Numbered from the stretch's first letter, positions 8,571 to 16,996 are shown. The stretch: 50,995 nucleotides of DNA from an uncultured Brachyspira sp. (GCF_944390595.1 NZ_CALXRN010000130.1:1-50995), one strand, 5' to 3'. Notes: generated by a model not told the origin, from the letters alone. Numbers and translations: made by a program.

Positions 8571-9065
8571 ATGAAAAATAAATATAATTTAAATATACCT
8601 CATAAAGGAAAAATGCTTTTAATAGACGGCATTATTGATATTAATTTTGATGATAATGAAATACTTACTTTTTCTGATATAAAAAAAGATAATATTTTTT
8701 ATGATGATTCAGAGATTGAAGGTATAGATTCATATATATTTACTGAGTATGCCGCACAAACCTCAGCTGCTTATAATGGTGCTTTATCTAATAATACGGA
8801 TGATAAAAGAGTTGGATTTATTTTAAATATAAAAAAAGCTGATTGTTATATTGATAAAGTAAAATCTAATAATAGAGTTTATATATTTGTAAAAGAAACT
8901 TTAAAAGATAATAATATAGCTTATTATGACGGAGAAGTAATTATTTATAATGATGACATTAATAATTTAGAAGAATATAAAACTGTAATTAATAAAGCAG
9001 AAAAAGTTATGAACTGTTCTATTATGGCTATGGAAAGTTCAGCAGATAATTTAATAAATGGATAA
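8571..9065 (+). CDS. ApeP-like 3-hydroxyacyl-ACP dehydratase
   Basis: 164 aa. The opening IPHKGKMLLIDGI (8-20) and the central FTEYAAQTSAAYNG match the style of the APE-cluster dehydratase-like hotdog family (PHxGxMxLLDxV, then E-xxAQxxAA). The histidine of the first block and the glutamate of the second are the likely catalytic pair. It probably partners or complements the first, smaller dehydratase. Its 3' end overlaps the ketoreductase gene by 8 bp, indicating translational coupling. Assignment rests on motif and gene-order resemblance only. Confidence 0.68.
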   Translation: MKNKYNLNIPHKGKMLLIDGIIDINFDDNEILTFSDIKKDNIFYDDSEIEGIDSYIFTEYAAQTSAAYNGALSNNTDDKRVGFILNIKKADCYIDKVKSNNRVYIFVKETLKDNNIAYYDGEVIIYNDDINNLEEYKTVINKAEKVMNCSIMAMESSADNLING

Positions 9066-9804
9066 ATTGATGGGAAATAAAAACAAATCTATTTTAATAA
9101 CAGGTGCTTCCGGAAGTATAGGGCTTGCCATATCAAAAAAGATTATAGCCAATGGTTATGATGCTGTAATGTGCTATAATAAAAATGATTCTTTTATAGA
9201 TGATATTAAGAATTATGCTAAAGATTATAATGTTAACATAAGATTTCTGAAAATAGATGTTTCAAACAGAGAAGAGTCTAAAAATATTTTATTAAAGGAT
9301 ATTGAGGAAAATTCATCCTATTATGGTATAGTTCTTTCATCCGGCATAACAATGGATAATGCTTTTCCGGCTATGACAGGAGAAGAATGGGACAGAGTTA
9401 TTGATATAAACCTTAAAAGTTTTTACAACATAGTAAATCCTGTTATAATGCCTATGATAAGAAATAAAAACGGCGGACGCATTATAGCTATAAGCTCTAT
9501 ATCAGGAATTGTAGGAAATAGGGGGCAGGTTAATTATTCCGCTTCAAAGGCCGGACTTATTGGAGCTGTAAAATCTTTGGCCATAGAATTAGGTAAAAGA
9601 AACATCACAGTAAACTGCATAGCACCTGGTGTTATAGAAAGTGAAATGATAAATGATGAAATAATAGAACATGCTAAAAACATGATAGCTTTAAAAAGAA
9701 TCGGCAAACCGGAAGATATTGCTAATGCTGTAAGCTTTTTATTATCAGAAGAGGCAAATTATATTACTAAACAGGTTATCAGTGTAGACGGCGGAATGTT
9801 TTAA
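9058..9804 (+). CDS. 3-oxoacyl-ACP reductase (FabG-like SDR)
   Basis: 248 aa short-chain dehydrogenase. It has the nucleotide-binding TGASGSIG (15-22) and the catalytic Ser147-Tyr160-Lys164 in ISSISG...VNYSASK, followed by the FabG-like NCIAPGVIESEM. It should reduce the 3-ketoacyl-ACP made by the ketosynthase with NAD(P)H. The first ATG (9058) overlaps the dehydratase gene; a second ATG four codons on (9070) is equally possible. Last gene of the cluster, meeting the convergent hydrolase gene with a 4-bp overlap of the coding ends and no room for a separate terminator. Confidence 0.88.
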   Translation: MDKLMGNKNKSILITGASGSIGLAISKKIIANGYDAVMCYNKNDSFIDDIKNYAKDYNVNIRFLKIDVSNREESKNILLKDIEENSSYYGIVLSSGITMDNAFPAMTGEEWDRVIDINLKSFYNIVNPVIMPMIRNKNGGRIIAISSISGIVGNRGQVNYSASKAGLIGAVKSLAIELGKRNITVNCIAPGVIESEMINDEIIEHAKNMIALKRIGKPEDIANAVSFLLSEEANYITKQVISVDGGMF

Positions 9805-10727
9805 CTTGTATATTTTTTTATAAAGTTATTAATAGTGTCCCAATATAGATTTTCATCAGATAATACTGCTTTTATATGTTCTCCGTTTTTAATTATTAAT
9901 TTTTCTTTATCTGAACAGCATGCATCATATAATTTATTAACCATATTAGGATTAACTAATGAATCTTTATCCCCATGTATAAAAAGTATAGGCACTTTGG
10001 ATTTTGACACGGCATTTATTACATTAATATCATTAAATGAAAATCCAAGTCTAATTTTTGTCATAAATGAAGTAAGAGGTATTATAGGAAAAAACGGCAG
10101 TTTATATGATATATCAAGCCTTTCTTTAAGCTGCTCTTTAGCACTTGTAAAACCGGCATCTTCTATTATAGCTTTAACATTATCTTCTATATTTTCACAA
10201 CTGCACATCATAACAGAATTTGCTCCCATTGAAATACCGTATAAAATTATTTGAGAATTTTCATAATTATTTTTTATATATTCAATCCAAGAAAGTATAT
10301 CCAATCTCTCCAAATATCCAAGCGAGTATATTCTTCCTTCACTGTCTCCATGAGTTCTCAAATCAATCAGTATTATATTAAATCCCATATTATAATATTT
10401 TTCTGCAAAATATTTCATATAAGAGCCTCTGCCTTCATAAGGATGAGCTATTATTACATATATATTGCTTTTATCATTTTCTATAATATGAGCATGCAGT
10501 TTCATATTATCGCTTGATATTGTATATATATCTTTTTGGCTGTTTTCAAACCATTTTCTTCTGTTTTCTTTAATTTGTTTTTGTTCTTCTGTTTCTTTTT
10601 TGTCTTTTTCTTTTCTTTCAAAAAGTTTTTTATTAGTTTTTATAAATATTTTATTTACAAAATGATTTGGTATTATAAAGAATAATACTGCTATTATAAT
10701 AAATATAATAATACATAAAATAAACAT
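9801..10727 (-). CDS. Membrane-anchored alpha/beta hydrolase
   Basis: 308 aa. An N-terminal hydrophobic helix (1-20) is followed by a Lys/Glu-rich linker and an alpha/beta hydrolase domain. The nucleophile elbow is GISMGA (Ser166); Asp255 in HGDKDSLV and His284 in NGEHIK complete the triad, and HPYEGRG (95-101) likely forms the oxyanion loop. The overall plan resembles the BEM46/prolyl-oligopeptidase-related hydrolases anchored to the membrane with an outward or cytoplasmic catalytic domain; the substrate is unknown. It is last in a leftward operon after exbD (37 bp gap). Confidence 0.78.
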   Translation of the reverse strand: MFILCIIIFIIIAVLFFIIPNHFVNKIFIKTNKKLFERKEKDKKETEEQKQIKENRRKWFENSQKDIYTISSDNMKLHAHIIENDKSNIYVIIAHPYEGRGSYMKYFAEKYYNMGFNIILIDLRTHGDSEGRIYSLGYLERLDILSWIEYIKNNYENSQIILYGISMGANSVMMCSCENIEDNVKAIIEDAGFTSAKEQLKERLDISYKLPFFPIIPLTSFMTKIRLGFSFNDINVINAVSKSKVPILFIHGDKDSLVNPNMVNKLYDACCSDKEKLIIKNGEHIKAVLSDENLYWDTINNFIKKYTS

Positions 10728-10764
10728 AATAAATAGTTTTGAAATTAAAAGAAATTATATATCT

Positions 10765-11175
10765 TTATTCATTTTCTTTAGAATCTGTAGCTATGCTTAA
10801 TCTTGTAAATCCGGCATTTTTAACACTGTCTATAACAGATATTAATACCTGTGTTTTAACATCTTCATCGGATCTTATTTCTACAGGTTTTTCTAATTCA
10901 CCCTCTGTTTTTGCTAAATCTGCCAAATTAACATCTAAATCTTCAACTAAATACCCATTAATATATTTTTGTCCGTCTTTAGATATTGTTATAACTATAT
11001 TTTCATTTTTTTCAGCACCTACAGCAGAACTTGATTTTGGAAGGCTTATTTCTATTTGAGGAGTTTCAACAATAGTGGAACCCACCATGAAAAAAATTAG
11101 TAAGTTAAATACTATATCTATCATGGGGGTTAAATCTATTCCGCTTTTTATTTCAAATCTTCTTCTGAATTTCAT
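10765..11175 (-). CDS. ExbD/TolR-family biopolymer transport protein
   Basis: 136 aa with a short cytoplasmic N-terminus, one membrane helix and a periplasmic domain. The motif IDLTPMIDIVFNLLIFFMVG is diagnostic; Asp20 would be the proton-conducting residue. ExbD works with ExbB as a proton-driven motor energising outer-membrane import through TonB, or maintaining envelope integrity in the Tol system. No ExbB or TonB gene is in the window. It sits between a CAP-domain gene (28 bp upstream) and the hydrolase gene. Confidence 0.88.
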   Translation of the reverse strand: MKFRRRFEIKSGIDLTPMIDIVFNLLIFFMVGSTIVETPQIEISLPKSSSAVGAEKNENIVITISKDGQKYINGYLVEDLDVNLADLAKTEGELEKPVEIRSDEDVKTQVLISVIDSVKNAGFTRLSIATDSKENE

Positions 11176-11203
11176 TTATATTCCGCTATTGTTTTTATAT
11201 AAA

Positions 11204-11977
11204 TTATTGAACATTTATAGTTCTTACATTACTTAGGAAATGCTGACCTTTATATAGAATAGAAATTTTATATTCTCCTTTTCCATATTCTGCCTTAAAT
11301 GTTCTTCCTAATATACCGTTTCCCATATCTTTTACATCATATATAATATTTCCTATATATGTTTTTCCGTCATCACCTGCTATGCGTGCCTCTTTATCAG
11401 CCATTTCAACAGAAATTTTAAAATCAGTGAAAGCAGCTTTATTTAATATTCTATATTTTATAGTTATATCATCTCCATATTTTGCAGTATCTGAGAAGTC
11501 TACAGATTCTGCTACTATATCAGCAAATGTTACAGTAACATATACACCTACGCCTCTTTTCACAGCACCAACTCCTATAGAATTAAAATTCTTATTTAAG
11601 ATATTTTTTTTGCTGTCAGGAGTACTCATCAAATTTTTTACTATAGTTTCAGCAGCTTTTTTATCTGTAAAAGGTATAACATCTAATTTGCCTAAACTTT
11701 CGCTTATATTTCCTACCATTTCAGGATATAATTTAACTTGTCTTGCTTTTGAATCTAATCCGTCTAAATCTGTATTACTGAAAAACTTGTTTTTTGCCAT
11801 ATTATCTGCATGATATAATGCTAAAGAATGCAGTCTTTGATTATTTGGCAAAGGAGGAAGCGATACCCTACTTCTTTCTAAATTGATTAATCTCAATACT
11901 TCATCTTCAATAGTATTGGCACTTAATATTAGAGTTGATAAAAATATTAATATGATTACAAAATTCAACTTTTTCAT
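11204..11977 (-). CDS. Secreted CAP/SCP-domain protein
   Basis: 257 aa with a signal peptide (MKKLNFVIILIFLSTLILSAN). Residues about 25-155 form a CAP (SCP/PR-1) domain of the bacterial YkwD type: LINLERSRVSLPPLPNNQRLHSLALYHADNMAKNKFFSN, then SLG and a C-terminal strand VGVYVTVTFADI. The usual second catalytic-like histidine region (HxxPxxR...) is less clear (TDLDGLDSKARQ). A further beta-rich domain follows (about 165-257). Function of such proteins in bacteria is mostly unknown; cell-envelope or protease roles are suggested for the family. TGGAG precedes the ATG. Confidence 0.72.
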   Translation of the reverse strand: MKKLNFVIILIFLSTLILSANTIEDEVLRLINLERSRVSLPPLPNNQRLHSLALYHADNMAKNKFFSNTDLDGLDSKARQVKLYPEMVGNISESLGKLDVIPFTDKKAAETIVKNLMSTPDSKKNILNKNFNSIGVGAVKRGVGVYVTVTFADIVAESVDFSDTAKYGDDITIKYRILNKAAFTDFKISVEMADKEARIAGDDGKTYIGNIIYDVKDMGNGILGRTFKAEYGKGEYKISILYKGQHFLSNVRTINVQ

Positions 11978-12093
11978 TGAAAATCTCCAAATGTTTTATT
12001 ATTGCTATATAAAAGCATATTTTATAACATATTGTAAAAAAATAAAATAGTAAAACTTTATTTTTAAAGTAATTATTGTAAATAAAAAATTAA

Positions 12094-12121
12094 TTGATAA
12101 ATCTGTTTAGTATGATATAAT
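12094..12121 (+). promoter_or_regulatory. ackA promoter
   Basis: TTGATA (12094-12099), a 16-bp spacer and TATAAT (12116-12121) preceded by TGA form an extended -10 promoter. The predicted leader is about 30 nt and contains the GGAG ribosome site. Confidence 0.75.
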
Positions 12122-12156
12122 CGACTTAATTTAATTATAAATTATGGAGTTATTTT

Positions 12157-13347
12157 ATGAACGTTTTAGTAATCAATTCAGGCAGTTCAAGTATTAAATA
12201 CCAATTATTTGCTATGCCTGAAGCTAAAGTTTTAGCCAAAGGTTTATTAGAGAAAATAGGAGAAGAGATAAGTGCTTTAAAGCATACAGCAGTAGAAAAA
12301 GGAAAAGAAAAGAAATTAGAGCAAAAAGTTCCAGATCATAAAGCAGGTATGTCTTTAATTTTCTCACTTTTAACAGATAAAGAAGTTGGAGTTATATCTG
12401 ATATGAAAGAAATATCCGGAGTAGGACACAGAGTTGTACATGGAGGAGAATCTTTCAGCAACAGTACATTAATTACAGAAGAAGCTATAAAAGCTATTGA
12501 AGATTGCTGCGATATAGCACCTCTTCATAACCCAGCAGGTTTACAAGGTATAAGAGCTTGTCAGGAAATATTAAAAGATGTAAAAATGGTTGCAGTTTTT
12601 GATACAAGCTTCCATCAAACAATACCTGAGCATGCTTATATGTATGCAGTTCCTCATGAATGGTATGAAAAATATAAAGTACGCCGTTATGGTTTCCATG
12701 GTACTTCACATAAATATGTTTACGGAGAATTCTGTAAAGTTAATAACAAACCTAATGCTAATGTTATAGTTTGTCACTTAGGTAACGGTGCAAGCGTAAC
12801 AGCAGTTAAAGAAGGCAAATCAGTTGATACTAGTATGGGTTTAACTCCATTAGAAGGTTTAGTAATGGGTACTAGATCCGGAGATATGGATCCTGCAGTT
12901 GCTACTTTTATGATGGCTAAAGAAAATAAGTCTGCTAAAGAAATGGATAATATTTTAAACAAAAAAAGCGGTCTTTTAGGTGTTTCAGGTGTAAGTAATG
13001 ATATGAGAAACTTGGAAGAGGCTTCTAAAACTAATCATAAAGCAGCTTTAGCTATAGATATGTTCTGCTACAGAGTAAAAAAATACATAGGTTCTTATAT
13101 GGCTGTACTAGGTCATCTTGACGGTATAGTATTTACAGGCGGTATAGGTGAAAATAGTGCATTTATAAGAGGTAAAATTCTTGAAGGTTTAGATGAACTT
13201 GGTATTAAATGCGATGCTGATAAAAACTCTAAAGCTAGAGGATGTGCTAACTTTGAAAAAGATGGTGCTGCTATTAAACTCTATGTTATAGCTACTGATG
13301 AAGAAAAAGCTATAGCAATGGATACTTATAATATTGCTTTAAAATAA
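12157..13347 (+). CDS. ackA: Acetate kinase
   Basis: 396 aa, the normal length for the family. Converts acetyl phosphate and ADP to acetate and ATP, the last step of acetate fermentation. Signature text is present throughout: VINSGSSSIKYQ at the start, RRYGFHGTSHKYV, the phosphate loop HLGNGASVTAV, GLTPLEGLVMGTRSGDMDP, and FTGGIGENSAFIR near the end. No phosphotransacetylase gene adjoins it; it is a single-gene unit with its own promoter and terminator. Its coding sequence looks strongly codon-selected compared with neighbours, consistent with high expression (impression only). Confidence 0.97.
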   Translation: MNVLVINSGSSSIKYQLFAMPEAKVLAKGLLEKIGEEISALKHTAVEKGKEKKLEQKVPDHKAGMSLIFSLLTDKEVGVISDMKEISGVGHRVVHGGESFSNSTLITEEAIKAIEDCCDIAPLHNPAGLQGIRACQEILKDVKMVAVFDTSFHQTIPEHAYMYAVPHEWYEKYKVRRYGFHGTSHKYVYGEFCKVNNKPNANVIVCHLGNGASVTAVKEGKSVDTSMGLTPLEGLVMGTRSGDMDPAVATFMMAKENKSAKEMDNILNKKSGLLGVSGVSNDMRNLEEASKTNHKAALAIDMFCYRVKKYIGSYMAVLGHLDGIVFTGGIGENSAFIRGKILEGLDELGIKCDADKNSKARGCANFEKDGAAIKLYVIATDEEKAIAMDTYNIALK

Positions 13348-13364
13348 TTTAATATAACATTTAT

Positions 13365-13401
13365 AAATAGGGTATCTTTATATTTAAGATGCCCTATTTT
13401 T
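13365..13401 (+). terminator. ackA intrinsic terminator
   Basis: A 14-bp stem (AAATAGGGTATCTT paired with AAGATGCCCTATTT, one G-T pair) with a 7-nt loop ends in a T run, starting 18 bp after the ackA stop. Confidence 0.9.
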
Positions 13402-13421
13402 ATAACTAAAGGTTCTTATTA

Positions 13422-13823
13422 ATGATATTAAATTTAGATAGTTTGAAAGATTCAATTAATGCTTTAGATAGATCTATTAAAGTTTATAATAAAATTCAAA
13501 ATGATGATAATGATTTGATTCTGACTGTTAGAGCTGGAGTAATACAAAATTTTGAAATAGCATTTGAACAAAGTTGGAAATTTATTCAACGTTGGCTAAG
13601 TCCTGATATAACTAGCGGTATCACTAAAAAAGAATTGTTCAGACTTGCTGCTAAGCATTTACTTATAGATGATGTTGAAAAATGGATTAAATTTAAAGAT
13701 GCTGGAAATTCTGCTTCTCATATTTATTCTAATGATTTATCCCAAGAAGTATTTAATGAGGCTTTAAAGTTTTTACCTTATGCTGAGAATTTATTAAAGC
13801 GTTTAGAGGATAATAATGAATGA
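13422..13823 (+). CDS. HEPN-family nucleotidyltransferase substrate-binding protein (HI0074/HepT-like)
   Basis: 133 aa, all helical. The text QNFEIAFEQSWKFIQRWL and WIKFKDAGNSASHIYSND matches the HI0074 family (nucleotidyltransferase substrate-binding), a HEPN fold. It overlaps the next gene by 4 bp (ATGA), the standard arrangement of HEPN/MNT toxin-antitoxin pairs. In active HEPN RNases the motif is Arg-X4-6-His; here the position before Asn is Gly95 and His100 is kept (GNSASH), so the RNase arginine appears absent. It could be an inactive toxin or a pair with another role. Start ATG follows AAAGG. Confidence 0.8.
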   Translation: MILNLDSLKDSINALDRSIKVYNKIQNDDNDLILTVRAGVIQNFEIAFEQSWKFIQRWLSPDITSGITKKELFRLAAKHLLIDDVEKWIKFKDAGNSASHIYSNDLSQEVFNEALKFLPYAENLLKRLEDNNE

Positions 13824-14122
13824 TCAACTTATCTGAAAATGAAATAAATATAATAAAAGATATTTTGAAAAATCATATATATGAAGGCGAGGTTTATATA
13901 TTCGGTTCTAGAGTAAGGGGAAATAATAAAAAATTTTCTGATATAGATTTAGCGGTTAATATTAATAGAAAATTATCATTAAGTGAGATTTCAGCAATTA
14001 AAGATGATTTCGATGAAAGCGATTTAATTTATACGGCCGATATAATAGATTACAATTCTATAAGTGAAGAATTCAAAAATATAATAGATTCAAATAAAAA
14101 AATAATATATAAATCTAATTAA
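13820..14122 (+). CDS. MntA-like minimal nucleotidyltransferase (HI0073-like)
   Basis: 100 aa. The polymerase-beta nucleotidyltransferase motif is IFGSRVRG (27-34) followed by SDIDLAV with Asp41 and Asp43 as metal ligands. In HEPN/MNT systems the enzyme adds AMP to the HEPN partner and neutralises it. The active-site residues look intact although the partner lacks its RNase arginine. It overlaps the HEPN gene by 4 bp, so the two are translationally coupled. Confidence 0.85.
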   Translation: MINLSENEINIIKDILKNHIYEGEVYIFGSRVRGNNKKFSDIDLAVNINRKLSLSEISAIKDDFDESDLIYTADIIDYNSISEEFKNIIDSNKKIIYKSN

Positions 14123-14192
14123 TAATTTTGATTATACAATTATATTTTTTTTTCGATACTTAATACAATACTATAATTTTTTAGAGAAGTCT

Positions 14193-15803
14193 ATGAACAA
14201 GAATATATTAATTTTTTTATTATTATTAGTTTTTTTAATATCATGCAGCCATGAGCCTAAAGATATATTAAATGAAATTACAATTTCTGTAGGACCAGAA
14301 CCGCAAACTATTGATCCTACAATAAATTCTGCTATAGACGGCATGATATATACAACACATTTATTTGAAAATTTAACAATAAAAGATGAAAACGGCAATA
14401 TAATTCCAGGTGCTGCAGAGAGCTGGATATCTTCAAATAATAATACAGTTTATATATTTAATATAAGAAGCAATGCAAAATGGTGCGACGGTGTTCCTGT
14501 AACTGCTAATGATTTTGTTTATGCTTGGAGTAGAATAGTGGATCCTAAATCCGGATCATCTTATGCTGTATTTTTGGATGTTGTGAAGAATGCTGATGAT
14601 ATTATGTCCGGAGATAAGGATAAAAATACATTAGGAGTAAAGGCATTAGATGATAAGACTTTGTATGTAGAATTGGAATATCCTGTTCCGTATTTTTTAG
14701 AAATGGTTGCACATACTGCATATACTCCTTTACGTGAAGATATAGTAAGTAAAAATGAAGACGGATGGACTTTGAAGCCTGAAACTATGATTGGCAACGG
14801 AGCTTTTCAAATTGTACGCTGGGATCATAATTCAAGATTGGTTGTACGTAAAAATACAGATTATTGGAATTATAAAGAGATTAAACCAGATATAATTAAT
14901 TTTGAGTTTATAGAAGATGCTAATACCGCTATGGCTGCTGTTCTTAATGAAGATATATATTTTTACCATATTACTCCTCCAAATGACAGAGAGAGATTAA
15001 TTAATGAAGGCATAGCAAGGGTAATACCTAATATATCTCTTTATTTTTATGAGGTAGATCATAAAAAAGCCCCTTTCAATGATGCAAGGGTAAGAAGAGC
15101 AATTTCGCTTGCAATAGATAGACAATATATAGTAGAAAATATAATGAAAGCAGGAGAGAGACCTGCTGCTGCTATTGTACCTTATAATGTTAAAGATGTT
15201 TATGGAAGCAATGATTTTAGGGATAAAAAAGAAGAATATTTCTCTACAAAGACTAATGATTATCAAAAAAATATAGAAGAGGCAAGAGAATTATTAGCTG
15301 AGGCTGGTTATCCTAATGGAGAGGGTTTTCCTGTGTTTGAATTCATAACTAACCCTGGTTTTCATATAACAGTTGCAGAAAGCATACAGGCTATGCTTAA
15401 AGATGCTTTAAATATTAATATGGTTATAGTTCAGGAAGAATGGGCTGTACTTTTACAAACTAGAAGAGAAGGTAATTTTGATATGGCAAGACAGGGATGG
15501 GTAGGAGGATATAATAATCCTGCTGCATTTTTATCATTGGTAAAGACAGGATATGTTCTTAATGAAGGAAAATACAGCAATCCTGATTTTGATAAAACTT
15601 TAATGGATGCTTATATTTCTGAAAGCGATGAAGACAGAAGTATGTATTTGCATAAGGCAGAAGATATAGCTATGAATGATATGGCAATAATACCTATATT
15701 TTATTATGCAGGAACAGTTATGCAAAGCCCTAAACTTACTAATGTTATGTATGATGTATTTGGAATACATAATTTTAGTAAAGCAGAAATAATAAAAGAT
15801 TAA
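14193..15803 (+). CDS. Oligopeptide ABC transporter substrate-binding lipoprotein (OppA-like)
   Basis: 536 aa. A lipoprotein signal (MNKNILIFLLLLVFLISC, Cys18) is followed by a family 5 solute-binding domain: SVGPEPQTIDPTINSA, WCDGVPVTANDFVYAWSRI, GNGAFQIVRWDHNSRLVVRKN and DARVRRAISLAIDRQYIVENI. It would bind peptides at the outer face of the inner membrane and deliver them to an Opp permease. No oppBCDF genes are near, so it either serves a permease encoded elsewhere or is one of several binding proteins. The ribosome site is GAGAAG. Confidence 0.9.
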   Translation: MNKNILIFLLLLVFLISCSHEPKDILNEITISVGPEPQTIDPTINSAIDGMIYTTHLFENLTIKDENGNIIPGAAESWISSNNNTVYIFNIRSNAKWCDGVPVTANDFVYAWSRIVDPKSGSSYAVFLDVVKNADDIMSGDKDKNTLGVKALDDKTLYVELEYPVPYFLEMVAHTAYTPLREDIVSKNEDGWTLKPETMIGNGAFQIVRWDHNSRLVVRKNTDYWNYKEIKPDIINFEFIEDANTAMAAVLNEDIYFYHITPPNDRERLINEGIARVIPNISLYFYEVDHKKAPFNDARVRRAISLAIDRQYIVENIMKAGERPAAAIVPYNVKDVYGSNDFRDKKEEYFSTKTNDYQKNIEEARELLAEAGYPNGEGFPVFEFITNPGFHITVAESIQAMLKDALNINMVIVQEEWAVLLQTRREGNFDMARQGWVGGYNNPAAFLSLVKTGYVLNEGKYSNPDFDKTLMDAYISESDEDRSMYLHKAEDIAMNDMAIIPIFYYAGTVMQSPKLTNVMYDVFGIHNFSKAEIIKD

Positions 15804-15819
15804 TATACAATTATTATAT

Positions 15820-15847
15820 TTGACAAAATAAAATTATATTATATAAT
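15820..15847 (+). promoter_or_regulatory. tRNA-Leu promoter
   Basis: Perfect consensus elements TTGACA (15820-15825) and TATAAT (15842-15847) with a 16-bp spacer, ending 14 bp before the tRNA. Confidence 0.88.
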
Positions 15848-15861
15848 ATATTTCGTTAAAA

Positions 15862-15943
15862 GCTCGGGTGGTGGAATAGGTAGACACAACAGCTTGAGGT
15901 GCTGTCGGGTAACACCGTGCTGGTTCAAGTCCAGTCTCGAGCA
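15862..15943 (+). tRNA. tRNA-Leu(GAG)
   Basis: 82 nt. The acceptor stem is GCTCGGG/CTCGAGC with one G-T pair, followed by discriminator A. The anticodon stem ACAGC/GCTGT holds loop TTGAGGT, giving anticodon GAG. A long variable arm (CGGGTAACACCG) marks a class II leucine tRNA, and the T-loop region is GGTTCAAGTCC. CCA is not encoded; the next bases are AATT. A T-rich stretch follows but no convincing hairpin. Confidence 0.95.
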
Positions 15944-15976
15944 AATTTTAATAATTTTCTTAAATTTATTTTTTAA

Positions 15977-16891
15977 TTATATATAATATTTTTCTCTAAA
16001 TTTGTCTCTTAATTTCCTGATAGGAATATACCAACCAAATTTTTTTACAAATTTATTTCTTTTATTTGTAAATTTTATAGCTCTTTTTAATCTGCCATAT
16101 AAAATATCATCATATTTATCTAAATAAATATCTGAAGTTAATGCGGTAGAAACTAAAAATAAATATTTATCAAAATAATAGTTATTAGAAACGTACTCTA
16201 ATATATTGAAGTCTTTTTTCTTAATTATTTCTATAGTTATAAAATCTTGCTCTTTACCTTCTCTTTGAATCTGAGAAATTTCACAAGTAATTTCACCTAT
16301 GTCTCCAATAATATCATTAATATTTATTTTAATGTCTTTATTCCATAAAATGGCATTATTATTTTCTACATCTACATTAAATTGATGTAAACCAAGATAT
16401 TTTTCAAATTGTGCTTCATTTCTATGATGTTTTAAAATAATTTTTCCATTTATTTTAACTACATGTAAAAAGTTGAAAATGGAATTCATAGGTAAAAAAG
16501 AATGATCTAAAGCATTTTGCATATGAACTTCATCAAAAAAATTTGCTTTATATTTTTCATAGAGTCTTTCAGATAAACAAAATTCTGTTTCTACTATAGG
16601 TGTTTTATTGTATTTATTTAATAAAAATCTATAATATTCTGCTAATGGATCGCATGCATAAATAATAACATCTTTATTAGGGTTTAATACAGTTATAGGT
16701 CCACTTCCAACATCTAAAATTTTTTTTGCATCACTAGAATGTTCTATCTTACTTTGTTCTATTTTATTACCAACATAATAATTCCAGTAATCATTTGACA
16801 TAGCCCATTCCCAGAATCCTACTTCACTTCCTATACCATCTAACCATCTATAAAGAAATTTTTTAAAGTTATCTTCATTTATATCAAACAT
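15977..16891 (-). CDS. SAM-dependent methyltransferase-like protein
   Basis: 304 aa. The class I methyltransferase motif I is ILDVGSGP (58-65), with a later acidic ACDPL (Asp81 region) and a motif-IV-like DEVHMQNALDHS. The protein resembles stand-alone methyltransferases of surface-glycan or small-molecule loci, but the substrate cannot be told. The start is fixed by a TAA directly before the ATG and by the ribosome site AATGGAG. Between it and a strong upstream promoter lies an eleven-copy GCGAT tract, which may influence expression. The neighbouring CNNM gene is upstream on the same strand. Confidence 0.72.
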   Translation of the reverse strand: MFDINEDNFKKFLYRWLDGIGSEVGFWEWAMSNDYWNYYVGNKIEQSKIEHSSDAKKILDVGSGPITVLNPNKDVIIYACDPLAEYYRFLLNKYNKTPIVETEFCLSERLYEKYKANFFDEVHMQNALDHSFLPMNSIFNFLHVVKINGKIILKHHRNEAQFEKYLGLHQFNVDVENNNAILWNKDIKININDIIGDIGEITCEISQIQREGKEQDFITIEIIKKKDFNILEYVSNNYYFDKYLFLVSTALTSDIYLDKYDDILYGRLKRAIKFTNKRNKFVKKFGWYIPIRKLRDKFREKYYI

Positions 16892-16996
16892 TTATGTACT
16901 CCATTATTTAAAATAAGAAAAAGCAAAAAAATATTTAGCCTTATAGGATTAAGGTTAATATAATAATTGTATTTAGCGATAATGTTATTTAAATTT

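Noticed and set aside
9835-10517. Plus-strand open frames opposite the alpha/beta hydrolase gene
   Set aside because: They lack ribosome sites and protein-family features, and mirror a well-supported gene on the other strand.
12494-12962. Minus-strand open frames within ackA
   Set aside because: They are shadows of a highly conserved gene, without start signals.
14172-14177. TATAAT before the oligopeptide-binding gene as its promoter
   Set aside because: It lies too close to the ribosome site and ATG and has no matching -35.
15862-16891. Genomic island inserted at tRNA-Leu
   Set aside because: No integrase, no duplicated tRNA 3' end and no boundary change were seen next to the tRNA.
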